Both the position numbers and the translations under genes were made by a program. From contig JAFQSS010000018.1 in the NCBI GenBank assembly GCA_017409455.1, positions 1 through 64,000 of the forward strand: a DNA stretch of 64,000 bases, given 5' to 3'. The notes beneath the pieces are model-generated. The model had not been told where the DNA came from. It worked only from the letters and a program-made list of their open reading frames with translations, and did no database searches. Shown piece by piece: positions 47,151 to 55,496 of the stretch. This stretch comes from Clostridia bacterium. GTDB taxonomy: Bacteria > Bacillota > Clostridia > TANB77 > CAG-508. How positions within the stretch are numbered: the first letter of the stretch is position 1; every line of letters starts with the position of its first letter.

Positions 47151-47759
47151 TTATTTACTTGTTCTCTTTTTATTCCATGATTTCTGATTACATTTTAGAC
47201 ATTTCATATGTCTTGTTCTGCCAATATGTCTTGACCAAAAAACACTTTTATATGTAGGGACATATCTCTCCCCACACTCTTCACATTCATAGTATCCTGC
47301 AATTTGTTCAATTTTAAGCATAAATGGTGTCACAATTAAAAATGGAATTATACTAGTTAAAGTAATTACTGTCTCCATCCATTCTTCCATTGCAACAATC
47401 ATAATGATTATTAAAGAAATGAAAAATGGCAAAAGACCTAATATACCTATTAAAATTTCTGCACGAAGCAATCTTTTATCACTTTCTTCTTTTTGTTTTA
47501 TCATTTCTAATAAGTTTTTTTCTACATTTTCATTATAATTTTTCATTTCGATCATCTCCCCACATAATAATTCATTTACAGTTATTTCAAGTTCATTACA
47601 CAAATCAAGCATTATAGATGTGTCTGGCATTCCTTTGCCTGTTTCCCATTTTGATATTGCTCTGTCTGTAATATTTAGCTTTTCTGCTAGTTCTGCTTGT
47701 GTTAGTTTTTTGTTTTTCCTGCATTCAGCAATGAATTTTCCTATTTTTACTTGATTCAT
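47151..47759 (-). CDS. XRE regulator with membrane segments and Zn ribbon
   Basis: 202 residues, AAGGAGGG upstream. Helix-turn-helix at 8-62 (CRKNKKLTQAELAEKLNITDRAISKWETGKGMPD). Two membrane helices follow (about 100-150). The C-terminal four-Cys ribbon is CEECGERY and CLKCNQ. Membrane-bound XRE proteins of this kind are common in Firmicutes with unknown signals. It lies downstream of the type III genes in position but has its own upstream region. Confidence 0.85.
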   Translation of the reverse strand: MNQVKIGKFIAECRKNKKLTQAELAEKLNITDRAISKWETGKGMPDTSIMLDLCNELEITVNELLCGEMIEMKNYNENVEKNLLEMIKQKEESDKRLLRAEILIGILGLLPFFISLIIIMIVAMEEWMETVITLTSIIPFLIVTPFMLKIEQIAGYYECEECGERYVPTYKSVFWSRHIGRTRHMKCLKCNQKSWNKKRTSK

Positions 47760-47807
47760 AAATTTCCCTCCTTGATATTATTGTAATGTCTGTACTTTTA
47801 AATGTAA

Positions 47808-47846
47808 ACATACTAATCGTTGAGTGGAGACATACTATTAGTTGAG
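47808..47846. repeat. direct repeat upstream of the XRE gene
   Basis: ACATACTAATCGTTGAG and ACATACTATTAGTTGAG (14/17 identical) with a 22-base period, two helical turns. A possible operator of the XRE gene at 47759. Confidence 0.55.
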
Positions 47847-48248
47847 TTGTGTTGTATGTTTTGTTTTAGCTTTTATATATTCTTCAATTAATGGTATTCT
47901 TTTTTTGTCTTTTTCTCTGTTGCTTTGTTTCAAAAACTCATAATATTTCTCTATACTTTGTAGATTGTATTTTCCATATTTTTCAATTTTCCATGGCTCT
48001 TTTGTGTCTACAACGCATTCTATTTGCTCGTTTATTATATACCATCCTTTTGCCTTTTCTTTTAAATTATAGTTGCTTTTTAGTTCTTTTAGTCCTTTTT
48101 CTGTGACAGCAATGTCTAAATCTCCTGCATCTGGATATATTCCTCGTATGACTAATGCTCCGCTTGATAAAATCCAGTATTCCTCTTTGTCTATTTTTAA
48201 GCTTTCTATTAGTTTTATTAATTCTTCTTTGTTCATTCTTTTTGCCAT
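47838..48248 (-). CDS. nucleotidyltransferase-like protein
   Basis: 136 residues, AAGGAG upstream. SSGALVIRGIYPDAGDLDIAV has the G-S...R...D-x-D pattern of the nucleotidyltransferase fold. The short length and lone setting resemble predicted nucleotidyltransferase proteins of the AbiEii/DUF6036 kind, but no partner antitoxin is adjacent. Its stop lies inside the direct repeat. Confidence 0.65.
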   Translation of the reverse strand: MAKRMNKEELIKLIESLKIDKEEYWILSSGALVIRGIYPDAGDLDIAVTEKGLKELKSNYNLKEKAKGWYIINEQIECVVDTKEPWKIEKYGKYNLQSIEKYYEFLKQSNREKDKKRIPLIEEYIKAKTKHTTQLN

Positions 48249-48886
48249 TGTTTTCTTTCTCCTTTGAATTGCTTTTTTCTTTTATTATAACATATATATT
48301 TTTTTAAATGTATTTTTTCTAAATGTTTTGATTTTGGGACGTTTTTTGGGGTGTTTTTTGGATAGAGCATGAAAATTTGAAGGGAGCTTGTTTCTTTTTT
48401 TATGAGGATTTTATAAAGTGGGCCTTCGGGTTATGAGCGTGAATATGTTGATATTGCTGGGTTTAGTCGAATTGTGTTAGGTGTTGTTAGAGTAAGTTTA
48501 TGGGTGATTTATGTTTTGGTTTGATTGTGTTAAATTGTGTTGAAAATTGGCTAATTTTGAAGGAAGTGTGACCAAGGTGTGACAAAGAAACCATTCCTTT
48601 AGTATTGTGAATATTTTTATATCTAGTCAAATTTATTTTATTAAATTTTTTATAACTTTATTTTTACTTTTTAATTTATTTTCTCATCTAATTTTGTAAA
48701 AAATATTGCTTATAAATACTGGATTTTTTTCGATTTTCTTTCGTTGTAGCAAAAATACCGGAAAACTTTTGTGTTTTTTTACCGGTATTTTATAAAATAT
48801 TTTATTATTATAATAGTTTTCTTTTAATTTATATATAATTAACTTCTAGTATATACAGTATTTTTTATTATTTTTTGTTAAAAGCA
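48249..48886. other. long non-coding stretch with a G/T-rich section
   Basis: No gene seen. About 48330-48590 is strongly G/T-rich on the plus strand with repeated TTGTGTTA/ATTGTGTT words, unlike any other part of the window. The palindrome AAAATACCGG/CCGGTATTTT lies at 48752-48791. This may mark the left edge of the integrated element. Confidence 0.5.
48751..48795. terminator. CCGG-containing inverted repeat
   Basis: AAAATACCGG/CCGGTATTTT arms around a 20-base loop; able to act on both strands. Confidence 0.55.
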
Positions 48887-48967
48887 TTGACTTTTTGCAA
48901 AAAAAGTAGTATAATGCGAACTTTTTTCATAAAAATTGTTGACTTTTCTTCATAAAATTATTATAAT
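48887..48967 (+). promoter_or_regulatory. two tandem consensus-like promoters
   Basis: TTGACT-17-TATAAT at 48887-48915 and again TTGACT-17-TATAAT at 48939-48967. Both have exact -10 boxes and ideal spacing, and point to the right. Confidence 0.75.
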
Positions 48968-49117
48968 TAATTTAGCAATAATAAAAATATTTGTATACTT
49001 TTATAATAGTTAATCATAATATATATTATAAAATATATTTTATATGCTTTTAGCTCATCTACCTAGTTGTGGAATGAGAATCCGACTTTCTGACAGAAAG
49101 CCGGCTTTATTTTTTTC
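48922..49117 (+). ncRNA. candidate small RNA
   Basis: Downstream of the two promoters there is no plus-strand reading frame. There is instead a CTCAT/ATGAG hairpin (49054-49078) and an intrinsic terminator (CCGACTTTCTG/CAGAAAGCCGG, then CTTTATTTTTTT, 49082-49117). The predicted RNA is about 145-195 nt. Its 3' end overlaps the stop codon of the minus-strand gene at 49107. Confidence 0.5.
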
Positions 49118-49757
49118 CATGCTCTTGATATTCTCTATCAAATCGCCTTTTGTATGATTTCATTATAACTGGATATGCTGTTATGAGCATATATTGCGAT
49201 ATATCTGTTTTTGTTTTATTATAATTAACTTTCAAAATAATAATATAATCAATATCCCTTTCATCATCTGTAAATCTAATTTTAAGATGTTTTCCATCAT
49301 TTTCTTTAATAGTCCATTGCTTTATTCTTGGATCAGCAGGATTTTGATTATACAAATTTATTACATCTATAAATGTTTGTATCTTGCTAGCTCTATATAT
49401 ACATGGTATTCTATATATATCTTTTAAAAAGTTTCTCTCTGTATCAAAAATACATTTTTGCAAACAATATTTTTTAGTTTCATGATTTTCACATGGATAC
49501 ATATCATATTTTAGTTCATCTTTTGCTTGACTAGCCAAATGCCAAAATGCATCTATCTTTCCGTTAGTTGAACTTCTACCATCTATAAATAATCTTTTTC
49601 CGTTAATTTTTAAATCATTAAATTCTATATTTTCTTCCGTTTTATTTTTATATAAGAATTTTTCTAGTTTGCTATATGCATTATTAAATATTTCTTCATT
49701 TTTTTCAAAATATGGTTCTTGGGACACTTTACTTTCTTGCATATTTTTATTATTCAT
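49107..49757 (-). CDS. hypothetical protein paired with DUF3800 (possible nuclease-fold toxin)
   Basis: 216 residues, not recognised by sequence alone. An N-terminal helical part is followed by DGRSSTNGKIDAFWHLAS, a Cys group, YRASKIQTFIDVIN, and a beta-rich C-terminal part (KHLKIRFTDDERDIDYIIIL, then YMLITAYPVI). The order resembles small RNase-fold (BECR) domains carried by phages, but this is weak. It overlaps the DUF3800 gene by eight bases, so the two are one translational unit, probably cargo of the element. Confidence 0.65.
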   Translation of the reverse strand: MNNKNMQESKVSQEPYFEKNEEIFNNAYSKLEKFLYKNKTEENIEFNDLKINGKRLFIDGRSSTNGKIDAFWHLASQAKDELKYDMYPCENHETKKYCLQKCIFDTERNFLKDIYRIPCIYRASKIQTFIDVINLYNQNPADPRIKQWTIKENDGKHLKIRFTDDERDIDYIIILKVNYNKTKTDISQYMLITAYPVIMKSYKRRFDREYQEHGKK

Positions 49758-50472
49758 CCCTTAATTTAAATAAAAATATATTAAAAAGTTCTTCATTTCT
49801 TGGAGTTCCACGCTTTAAGCTTGGCCCTATATTATCTGATATAATATCAATAATTTCTTTCTTAGCTTTACTGCTATCTTCTTTGTCGTACAATCCTCTA
49901 TGATAAAAAGCTAATGCTCCAGAAAAGAAGTCTGCTAACTGAACCAATTCTGAACTTTTAGAATCTATTTGCCATATCCCATCAATTTTATCTTGCATAA
50001 AATCATATTTATTATTGCATAATACTTCTTGCAACTTTTCAAGTTTTTTTGTTTGTTTTGCATTTTCTACATCTAAAAAAATTCTATATTTATTTTTAAT
50101 ATCTATTATTCCATCTAATAATAAATAATACATTTTATAGTAAAGTAAATTAGGATCTCCATTATTGTATTTTTTGTCATTTACTTTATCTTTATTTGAA
50201 ATAACTATACTTCTAAAAGACAGCAATTTACTTTTAAAGAAATACTCTGTTAACTCTTTGTAGAAATTAATTTTTGAATTACATACTTTTGTCCATTTTA
50301 TTTCACTTTGCATTCCTATTTTATATTTTCTTTTAATTTTTCTTATTTCTTCGTATATAATTGGCTTATTCTTCTTTTCGCAATAAACGGCTCCCATAAC
50401 TGTCACTGTAAAGTCTTTATTCTTTAAATGGCAACTTTCATCACAAAAAATATCAATAATCGTTTCTTCCAT
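49750..50472 (-). CDS. DUF3800 protein (RNase H-like fold)
   Basis: 240 residues. IDIFCDESCHL holds the N-terminal Asp-Glu pair, SEIKWTKV the middle motif, FLDVENAK a further acidic site, and LVQLADFFSGA the C-terminal Asp typical of DUF3800. These point to a metal-dependent nuclease of the RNase H type. DUF3800 genes are common on mobile elements and in defence islands; the role is unknown. It is first in the two-gene unit with 49107-49757. Confidence 0.82.
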   Translation of the reverse strand: MEETIIDIFCDESCHLKNKDFTVTVMGAVYCEKKNKPIIYEEIRKIKRKYKIGMQSEIKWTKVCNSKINFYKELTEYFFKSKLLSFRSIVISNKDKVNDKKYNNGDPNLLYYKMYYLLLDGIIDIKNKYRIFLDVENAKQTKKLEKLQEVLCNNKYDFMQDKIDGIWQIDSKSSELVQLADFFSGALAFYHRGLYDKEDSSKAKKEIIDIISDNIGPSLKRGTPRNEELFNIFLFKLRDE

Positions 50473-50687
50473 AATTCACCTCCTAGATTATTTTGTTTAT
50501 TATAATACTTTTTTCCTATATTAGCAAGATTGATAATATAATTTTTTTTTATTTTTATATCTAATATATATATAACATTATATTAGTAAAATTTAGTGAT
50601 GTTTTTTCAAATATTCATATTTAATTCCCTATTTACTTCTTTACTATAACATTTAAAATAAAATATTATATAGTTAAATATTAAAAA

Positions 50688-50710
50688 CCAAAAAAGTTCA
50701 CCAAGAACTT
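50688..50710 (-). terminator. terminator of the primase gene
   Basis: AAGTTC/GAACTT hairpin followed by a T-rich tail, 24 bases past the stop. Confidence 0.6.
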
Positions 50711-50733
50711 CTCAAGGTACTGTTATACCTAGT

Positions 50734-52968
50734 TTATATCTTAGTGACTTTTTTAGAAATTAGTGATTTATCAAATTTATATGTAGCATATCCATTATAC
50801 ATTCCTTCTTCAACTAATCCTGTTGCCATTACCTCTTCATAGAATTTATTTCTTCCCTTATGAATATATCCTGAATCCTTACAATAATTTATATAATCTG
50901 CAAACACTTCATTCCTTTTTCTTACGCATCCGCTTCTCAACAAATTACACATTCTATCTTTATCTTTTAAATAAGATAGAACTGAATTTGTATCTAATTT
51001 ATAGTTTTCTATTATTGTATTACTTTCTTTATTATTTGAGAATTGGTTAAAATGCTTCATTATACTAAATTGATTTATTGAAATTGCTGCAAGATAATCA
51101 AGAGCCTCTTGCGTTATTAATTCTTTGAAATTAAAATTCCTTTTCTCTTCTTCAGTAAAAGTTGCTTCAAATGGAATTATAAATAATCTTCTGAAATATC
51201 CATTACTTGTATCTGCAATTTTGGGCAATTCATTTGCTGTAAAAATATGCTTTGCATAAGGCTTAATAGAATATCTTTCTTTAAACTTTTCTTCTACAGT
51301 AATTGTATCTCCTGTAACAACTTGCTTAAACAAACTACTATCTTTTAAGAACTCTTTAGTCATTTCAGATACTATATTCACAAGTTTTCCTTTCAATTCT
51401 GATACGCTAAACCTATTACTCACTAGGTCTTGTAATGTAACATGACTAATATTTTCTTTTCCTATTAACTGCTCTATAATTTCTAATAATGTTGACTTTC
51501 CATTTCCTGCTGTTTTACCATATAGCACAAATGCTCTTTGTAGATCTACACTATTAGTCATTGAATATCCTATCATCTCTAAAATAGCCTTTTTTCTTTC
51601 TTCATTGTCACAAGTAATTCTATTCAGAAAATTATCAATAGCATAGTTTATTTTTATCTTTTTATTTGCATTAATGTTTGCATTGATTTGATTTATAGTA
51701 AAATAATTAGGTGAATGTGGTATAATTTCATTATTACTTATATTAAATAAATTATTTTTGAAATTGATTATATTTGAACTTGCTTCTAAATTTCTTTCTG
51801 GTGCTATTGTTAACAAATACGCCATTACTTCTTTTCTTAGCCTTAAAGTAGCTTTTGGATATATTTCTATAATCTTCTTATTTATATATTTTTCATTTTG
51901 CCTATATACACCTTGCTCATATATATACAATGTATTTTCATAAACACAAATATTGTTTTCTCGTAATAATATATTGGCAATCATATCATGTGACATCTTT
52001 TCATCTTTTTTAACTTCTTCATATTCTATTTTATCAATTTCCGCTTCATGCAAGTCTACATTATAGCAAATTTCAGAACTATACACTATCTTTGTACCTC
52101 CAAAGAACATATCTGAAAGATTTTGCTTTGATACATCTGGATTGAACTGTTCAAAAATTTCTAATAATTTACTAGGTATTTGAGATGCAATTAAATATTC
52201 AGTTATTGGATTTTCCAATACATATACTAATCTAAATTTGCTTTGTTCTTCTGAATTACTAAAAGTATTATAAATGAATGTCGGTTCAAAATTTATTTGT
52301 CTACAATAATTTACTATATCATCTACAGTTACATGCTTTGGATTTCCTTTATAATATTTTTCATTCTTATATGTATTATCAAAATCAACTAGGAATACTT
52401 GTTGTCTCTCCCAGCAACTTGTTGCATTCCCTTTAATTCCGCTTGGTATTATTGTCTTTCCCTTTATTATATATTCTTTAATTTCATCTAAAGAATATTC
52501 CTGCATTTTTAAGTTAGGTATTCTATTTTTTATATAGCCTATCTGCTCTTTTTGAGGCTTTGATCTATACTCGATACTGTCAAACATACAAATAATATTA
52601 TTTGTTGTATTCCCTTTACTAAATACTATTTCATTAGCTTTTACATTTATCTTTTTTTGTTTTAAATTTCTAGAATTACATGGTGCTTCTATACCTAAAT
52701 TAAATGTTTCTATCAGCTCTTGTGCCGCTTCATGAGGATGTGTAAAACCTTTTAATTGACGTATAAATTCTATCATATCACTACCATGTTCTCCACTTGC
52801 AAAATCTATAAATCCTTTATCATTTACTGCAAACGATGGGTGTCTTTCATTTCTAAATGGAGACAAATACATTAATGTGTTACCTGATGTTCTTTTAGGT
52901 GGTCCTAAATAGTATCTTGCAACATCTTGATTCGTTAGCCTACTTTTTATTTCATCATAAATATTCAA
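50734..52968 (-). CDS. phage/plasmid primase-helicase (D5/P4-like)
   Basis: 744 residues. The N-terminal region LSPFRNERHPSFAVNDKG...DFASGEHGSDMIEFI follows the CHC2 primase zinc domain, but its zinc Cys are absent. A central primase-like part follows. The C-terminal half is an SF3 helicase with Walker A GKTAGNGKSTLLEI and a D5-type end (KPYAKHIFTANELPKIAD). It would start replication of the excised element. It lies between the cargo genes and the excisionase, as in satellite-type elements. Confidence 0.88.
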   Translation of the reverse strand: MNIYDEIKSRLTNQDVARYYLGPPKRTSGNTLMYLSPFRNERHPSFAVNDKGFIDFASGEHGSDMIEFIRQLKGFTHPHEAAQELIETFNLGIEAPCNSRNLKQKKINVKANEIVFSKGNTTNNIICMFDSIEYRSKPQKEQIGYIKNRIPNLKMQEYSLDEIKEYIIKGKTIIPSGIKGNATSCWERQQVFLVDFDNTYKNEKYYKGNPKHVTVDDIVNYCRQINFEPTFIYNTFSNSEEQSKFRLVYVLENPITEYLIASQIPSKLLEIFEQFNPDVSKQNLSDMFFGGTKIVYSSEICYNVDLHEAEIDKIEYEEVKKDEKMSHDMIANILLRENNICVYENTLYIYEQGVYRQNEKYINKKIIEIYPKATLRLRKEVMAYLLTIAPERNLEASSNIINFKNNLFNISNNEIIPHSPNYFTINQINANINANKKIKINYAIDNFLNRITCDNEERKKAILEMIGYSMTNSVDLQRAFVLYGKTAGNGKSTLLEIIEQLIGKENISHVTLQDLVSNRFSVSELKGKLVNIVSEMTKEFLKDSSLFKQVVTGDTITVEEKFKERYSIKPYAKHIFTANELPKIADTSNGYFRRLFIIPFEATFTEEEKRNFNFKELITQEALDYLAAISINQFSIMKHFNQFSNNKESNTIIENYKLDTNSVLSYLKDKDRMCNLLRSGCVRKRNEVFADYINYCKDSGYIHKGRNKFYEEVMATGLVEEGMYNGYATYKFDKSLISKKVTKI

Positions 52969-52990
52969 ATTTATTACCTCTTTTCCTTAA

Positions 52991-53106
52991 TGTATTGCAT
53001 ATTTTAGGCTAATCATATATAATATCAGTATAGTTTGAGTATATAGGTTAGCCTTTATATTCACTTATATTGTTCTTTCAAGTGCCAGTTGAAAGGACAA
53101 TTTTTT
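52991..53106. promoter_or_regulatory. inverted repeats between primase and excisionase genes (possible element origin)
   Basis: TAGGCTAA/TTAGCCT arms at 53005-53012 and 53048-53054, and a TGTTCTTTCAA/TTGAAAGGACA hairpin at 53071-53099 followed by ATTTTTT. In P4-like elements the origin is often beside the primase gene. Confidence 0.4.
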
Positions 53107-53109
53107 ATT

Positions 53110-53331
53110 TTATACAATGTATAAATCACCTCTTTCTTTCATAATACTTTTTTCTTCTTGCTTAGTTATAAATTCTTCTACTGCATCTTTACTAATAAAT
53201 ATCCTTCTCCCTATTTTGATTGTTTTTATTCTCTTTTCTCTAATCAATTTTGATAAAGACCACATTGTAAACATTGGAGCATATTTCTGAATTATATCTT
53301 GCATTGTAAAGTATTTTTGCTCTTCTTCCAT
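53110..53331 (-). CDS. xis: excisionase-like helix-turn-helix protein
   Basis: 73 residues, AGGAGG upstream. FTMQDIIQKYAPMFTMWSLSKLI then KTIKIGRRIFISKDAVEEFI matches the short MerR/excisionase-type winged helix that directs integrase toward excision. It sits between the primase and integrase modules. Confidence 0.8.
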   Translation of the reverse strand: MEEEQKYFTMQDIIQKYAPMFTMWSLSKLIREKRIKTIKIGRRIFISKDAVEEFITKQEEKSIMKERGDLYIV

Positions 53332-53376
53332 AAATTCACCTCCTTGGAATTATTCGAAATAATTGACAGATTATTC

Positions 53377-53406
53377 TTGACTTTTAATATGTCTATATGT
53401 TACAAT
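53377..53406 (+). promoter_or_regulatory. promoter of the DUF6076-integrase transcript
   Basis: TTGACT, 18-base spacer, TACAAT. Just downstream, GACATTTT/AAAATGTC (53425-53455) forms a hairpin next to the TTGGAGG of the next gene and could mask translation. Confidence 0.6.
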
Positions 53407-53467
53407 AGATTTAAATTTTAGTCAAGACATTTTCAAATTTTATTTTAAAATGTCTATTGGAGGATAT

Positions 53468-54274
53468 ATGAATAACGAAATAAACAAAATTAATGTTTTT
53501 ATACACGATAATAAATATTACTTTTTAGATATTAAGAAAAAAAATGTTATAAAAGACTTTAATCTAAGCGATTTCTTAATTAGTTTGTATGAAGATGATT
53601 TTGAAAATCATACAATAAAAACTTCGGTTAATCTTTCAGCTAACTTTAAAAAAGTCAATGATGTAGAAAACTATTTAATTCATAACGAACTACATATAGA
53701 CCCAAAATACAATTATGATTCATTAAAAGATTTTGTTGATGCATTACTTTCTAACTCTAAAGACTTATATAAAACTTTTGGAAATGCATTATCTAATATG
53801 GATCCTATTGATTATTCTATAGTTTCAAATATTAAGTTAGAAAAAGATTTATCTATGCCTTTAGAAGTGTATTCATTTAGTTCTTATAAGACATTTATTT
53901 TATTTACTATCTTTAAAGTTTTATCTTTAGATATTAAATTTAATAAGTGTAAAAATTGTGGTAAGTATTTTGTGCCTACTGCAAAAAGTAATGAAATTTA
54001 TTGTACTCGTACTTTTAGGAACAATAAAACATGCAGAGATATTGGATATGAAAATTCTGTACAATCTGATGAAATATCTAAGGCATATAGAAACGCATAT
54101 AAAACACAAAATGCCAAAAAGCAAAGAAATAAATTTGTTCATAATATAGATGATAAATTTTTTAATTGGGCAGCTGAAGCTAAAGAAATGTACAAACTAT
54201 GTAAGGATAATAAAATTGCACTTGATGAATTTAATAAATGGCTAAAAGAACATCAAGATTGGATTGGTAAGTAG
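53468..54274 (+). CDS. DUF6076 zinc-finger protein of the element
   Basis: 268 residues from ATG 53468 (TTGGAGG upstream). An alpha-helical N-terminal part is followed by a zinc finger CKNCGKYFVP...YC (about 160-185) and a helical C-terminal part. DUF6076-like proteins are common just upstream of integrases in Firmicutes elements; their role is unknown. It lies 10 bases before the integrase start. Confidence 0.75.
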   Translation: MNNEINKINVFIHDNKYYFLDIKKKNVIKDFNLSDFLISLYEDDFENHTIKTSVNLSANFKKVNDVENYLIHNELHIDPKYNYDSLKDFVDALLSNSKDLYKTFGNALSNMDPIDYSIVSNIKLEKDLSMPLEVYSFSSYKTFILFTIFKVLSLDIKFNKCKNCGKYFVPTAKSNEIYCTRTFRNNKTCRDIGYENSVQSDEISKAYRNAYKTQNAKKQRNKFVHNIDDKFFNWAAEAKEMYKLCKDNKIALDEFNKWLKEHQDWIGK

Positions 54275-54284
54275 GAGGTGTGTT

Positions 54285-55469
54285 TTGGCAGGCAATATTA
54301 TTGATATGGGTAATGGAAAGTACAGACTTCGTGTTAGTAATGGTTTTGATTTAAATGGCAAAAGAAAATATTATAATAAAACTGTTTCTTGTCCTTCAAA
54401 ACGAGAGGCCGAAAAAGAACTGGCTAGATTTGTTACTTCCATAGAAGGTGGCTGTACATATTCCGCAAGTAAAACTACTCTTAATGAGTATAGTCAAATG
54501 TGGTTAGAAACATATGTAAAACCTAATCTTTCCCCTACTACCTATCAAAGTTATAATGAAAAATTGAATATGCATATATTACCTTATTTAGGTAGTAAAA
54601 GACTTGATAAAATTAAGCCTTTAGATTTAGATAATCTATATAATTTTTTGTTGACAAAACCTACAAATAGAAAAGATGAACTAGGTAATTTTAAAACTCT
54701 TTCTCCTGCTAGTGTACATAGAGTACATGAAATCCTCTCTAGTATTTTTAACAATGCTCTTAGATGGGATTTAGTACCTTATAATCCTTGTACTAAAGTT
54801 GTTCAACCTAAATTTAGAAGAACAAAAATGAGTTGCTATGACGAAAATACATCAAGAAGATTGATAAACTGCTTACTAGAAAAAGCACCTTTAAAATATA
54901 AATGTTTTGTTATTTTAGCAATATTAACTGGTTTTAGACGAGGAGAAGTTGTAGGCTTACATTGGGATGATATAGATTTTAAAAATAACACTATTACTGT
55001 TAATAGAAGTGCATATTATTTAAGTGGTAATGGAACTAATGAAAAAGCTCCTAAGTCTGAAACAAGTAATAGAACCATCAGTGTTCCTGGTATATGTTTT
55101 GATCTACTTAAACAATGGCGAGTTGAACAAGCCAAAATGCGATTAGCACTTGGCAATAAGTGGTTAGGTTCAAAAAATATTTTTACTACTGATGATGGTA
55201 ATATTATGAATCCATCTACTGGCCCTAAGTGGTTTTCTAGCTTTTTAGAAAAGAATAATTTTCCTCATATCCGATTCCATGATTTGAGACATACTTTTGC
55301 TACTTTGCTTGTTGGGAATAATGTTGATATAAAAACTGTTTCTTCTACTTTAGGTCATGCTCAGACTTCTACTACAATGAATTATTATGTTCATAGTCTT
55401 GAGTCTGCAAGTAAGGCTAGTGCGGAGTTGTTGGAGAACATATTAGTTAAAGATATAAATATAGTATAG
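54285..55469 (+). CDS. int: tyrosine recombinase (integrase, Tn916-like)
   Basis: 394 residues from TTG 54285, chosen because AGGAGG lies seven bases before it. N-terminal arm-binding domain (about 1-55), SAM-like core-binding domain (60-165, LNEYSQMWLETYVKPNLSP), and catalytic domain with Arg in TGFRRGEV, HDLRHTFA and LGHAQTSTTMNYY (nucleophile Tyr). It integrates and excises the element that also carries the primase, excisionase and cargo genes. Confidence 0.93.
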   Translation: MAGNIIDMGNGKYRLRVSNGFDLNGKRKYYNKTVSCPSKREAEKELARFVTSIEGGCTYSASKTTLNEYSQMWLETYVKPNLSPTTYQSYNEKLNMHILPYLGSKRLDKIKPLDLDNLYNFLLTKPTNRKDELGNFKTLSPASVHRVHEILSSIFNNALRWDLVPYNPCTKVVQPKFRRTKMSCYDENTSRRLINCLLEKAPLKYKCFVILAILTGFRRGEVVGLHWDDIDFKNNTITVNRSAYYLSGNGTNEKAPKSETSNRTISVPGICFDLLKQWRVEQAKMRLALGNKWLGSKNIFTTDDGNIMNPSTGPKWFSSFLEKNNFPHIRFHDLRHTFATLLVGNNVDIKTVSSTLGHAQTSTTMNYYVHSLESASKASAELLENILVKDINIV

Positions 55470-55470
55470 A

Positions 55471-55496
55471 AAAAAGAGCCTTGTGGCTCTTTTTCT
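55471..55496. terminator. bidirectional terminator after int
   Basis: AAAAAGAGCC/GGCTCTTTTT stem with a four-base loop. It serves int and probably the convergent hamB gene. Confidence 0.85.

Noticed and set aside
48249..49120. CRISPR array or tracrRNA near the small RNA candidate
   Set aside because: No regularly spaced repeats and no cas genes anywhere in the window.
48887..50472. Retron (ncRNA plus reverse transcriptase)
   Set aside because: No reverse transcriptase motif (YxDD) in the neighbouring proteins.
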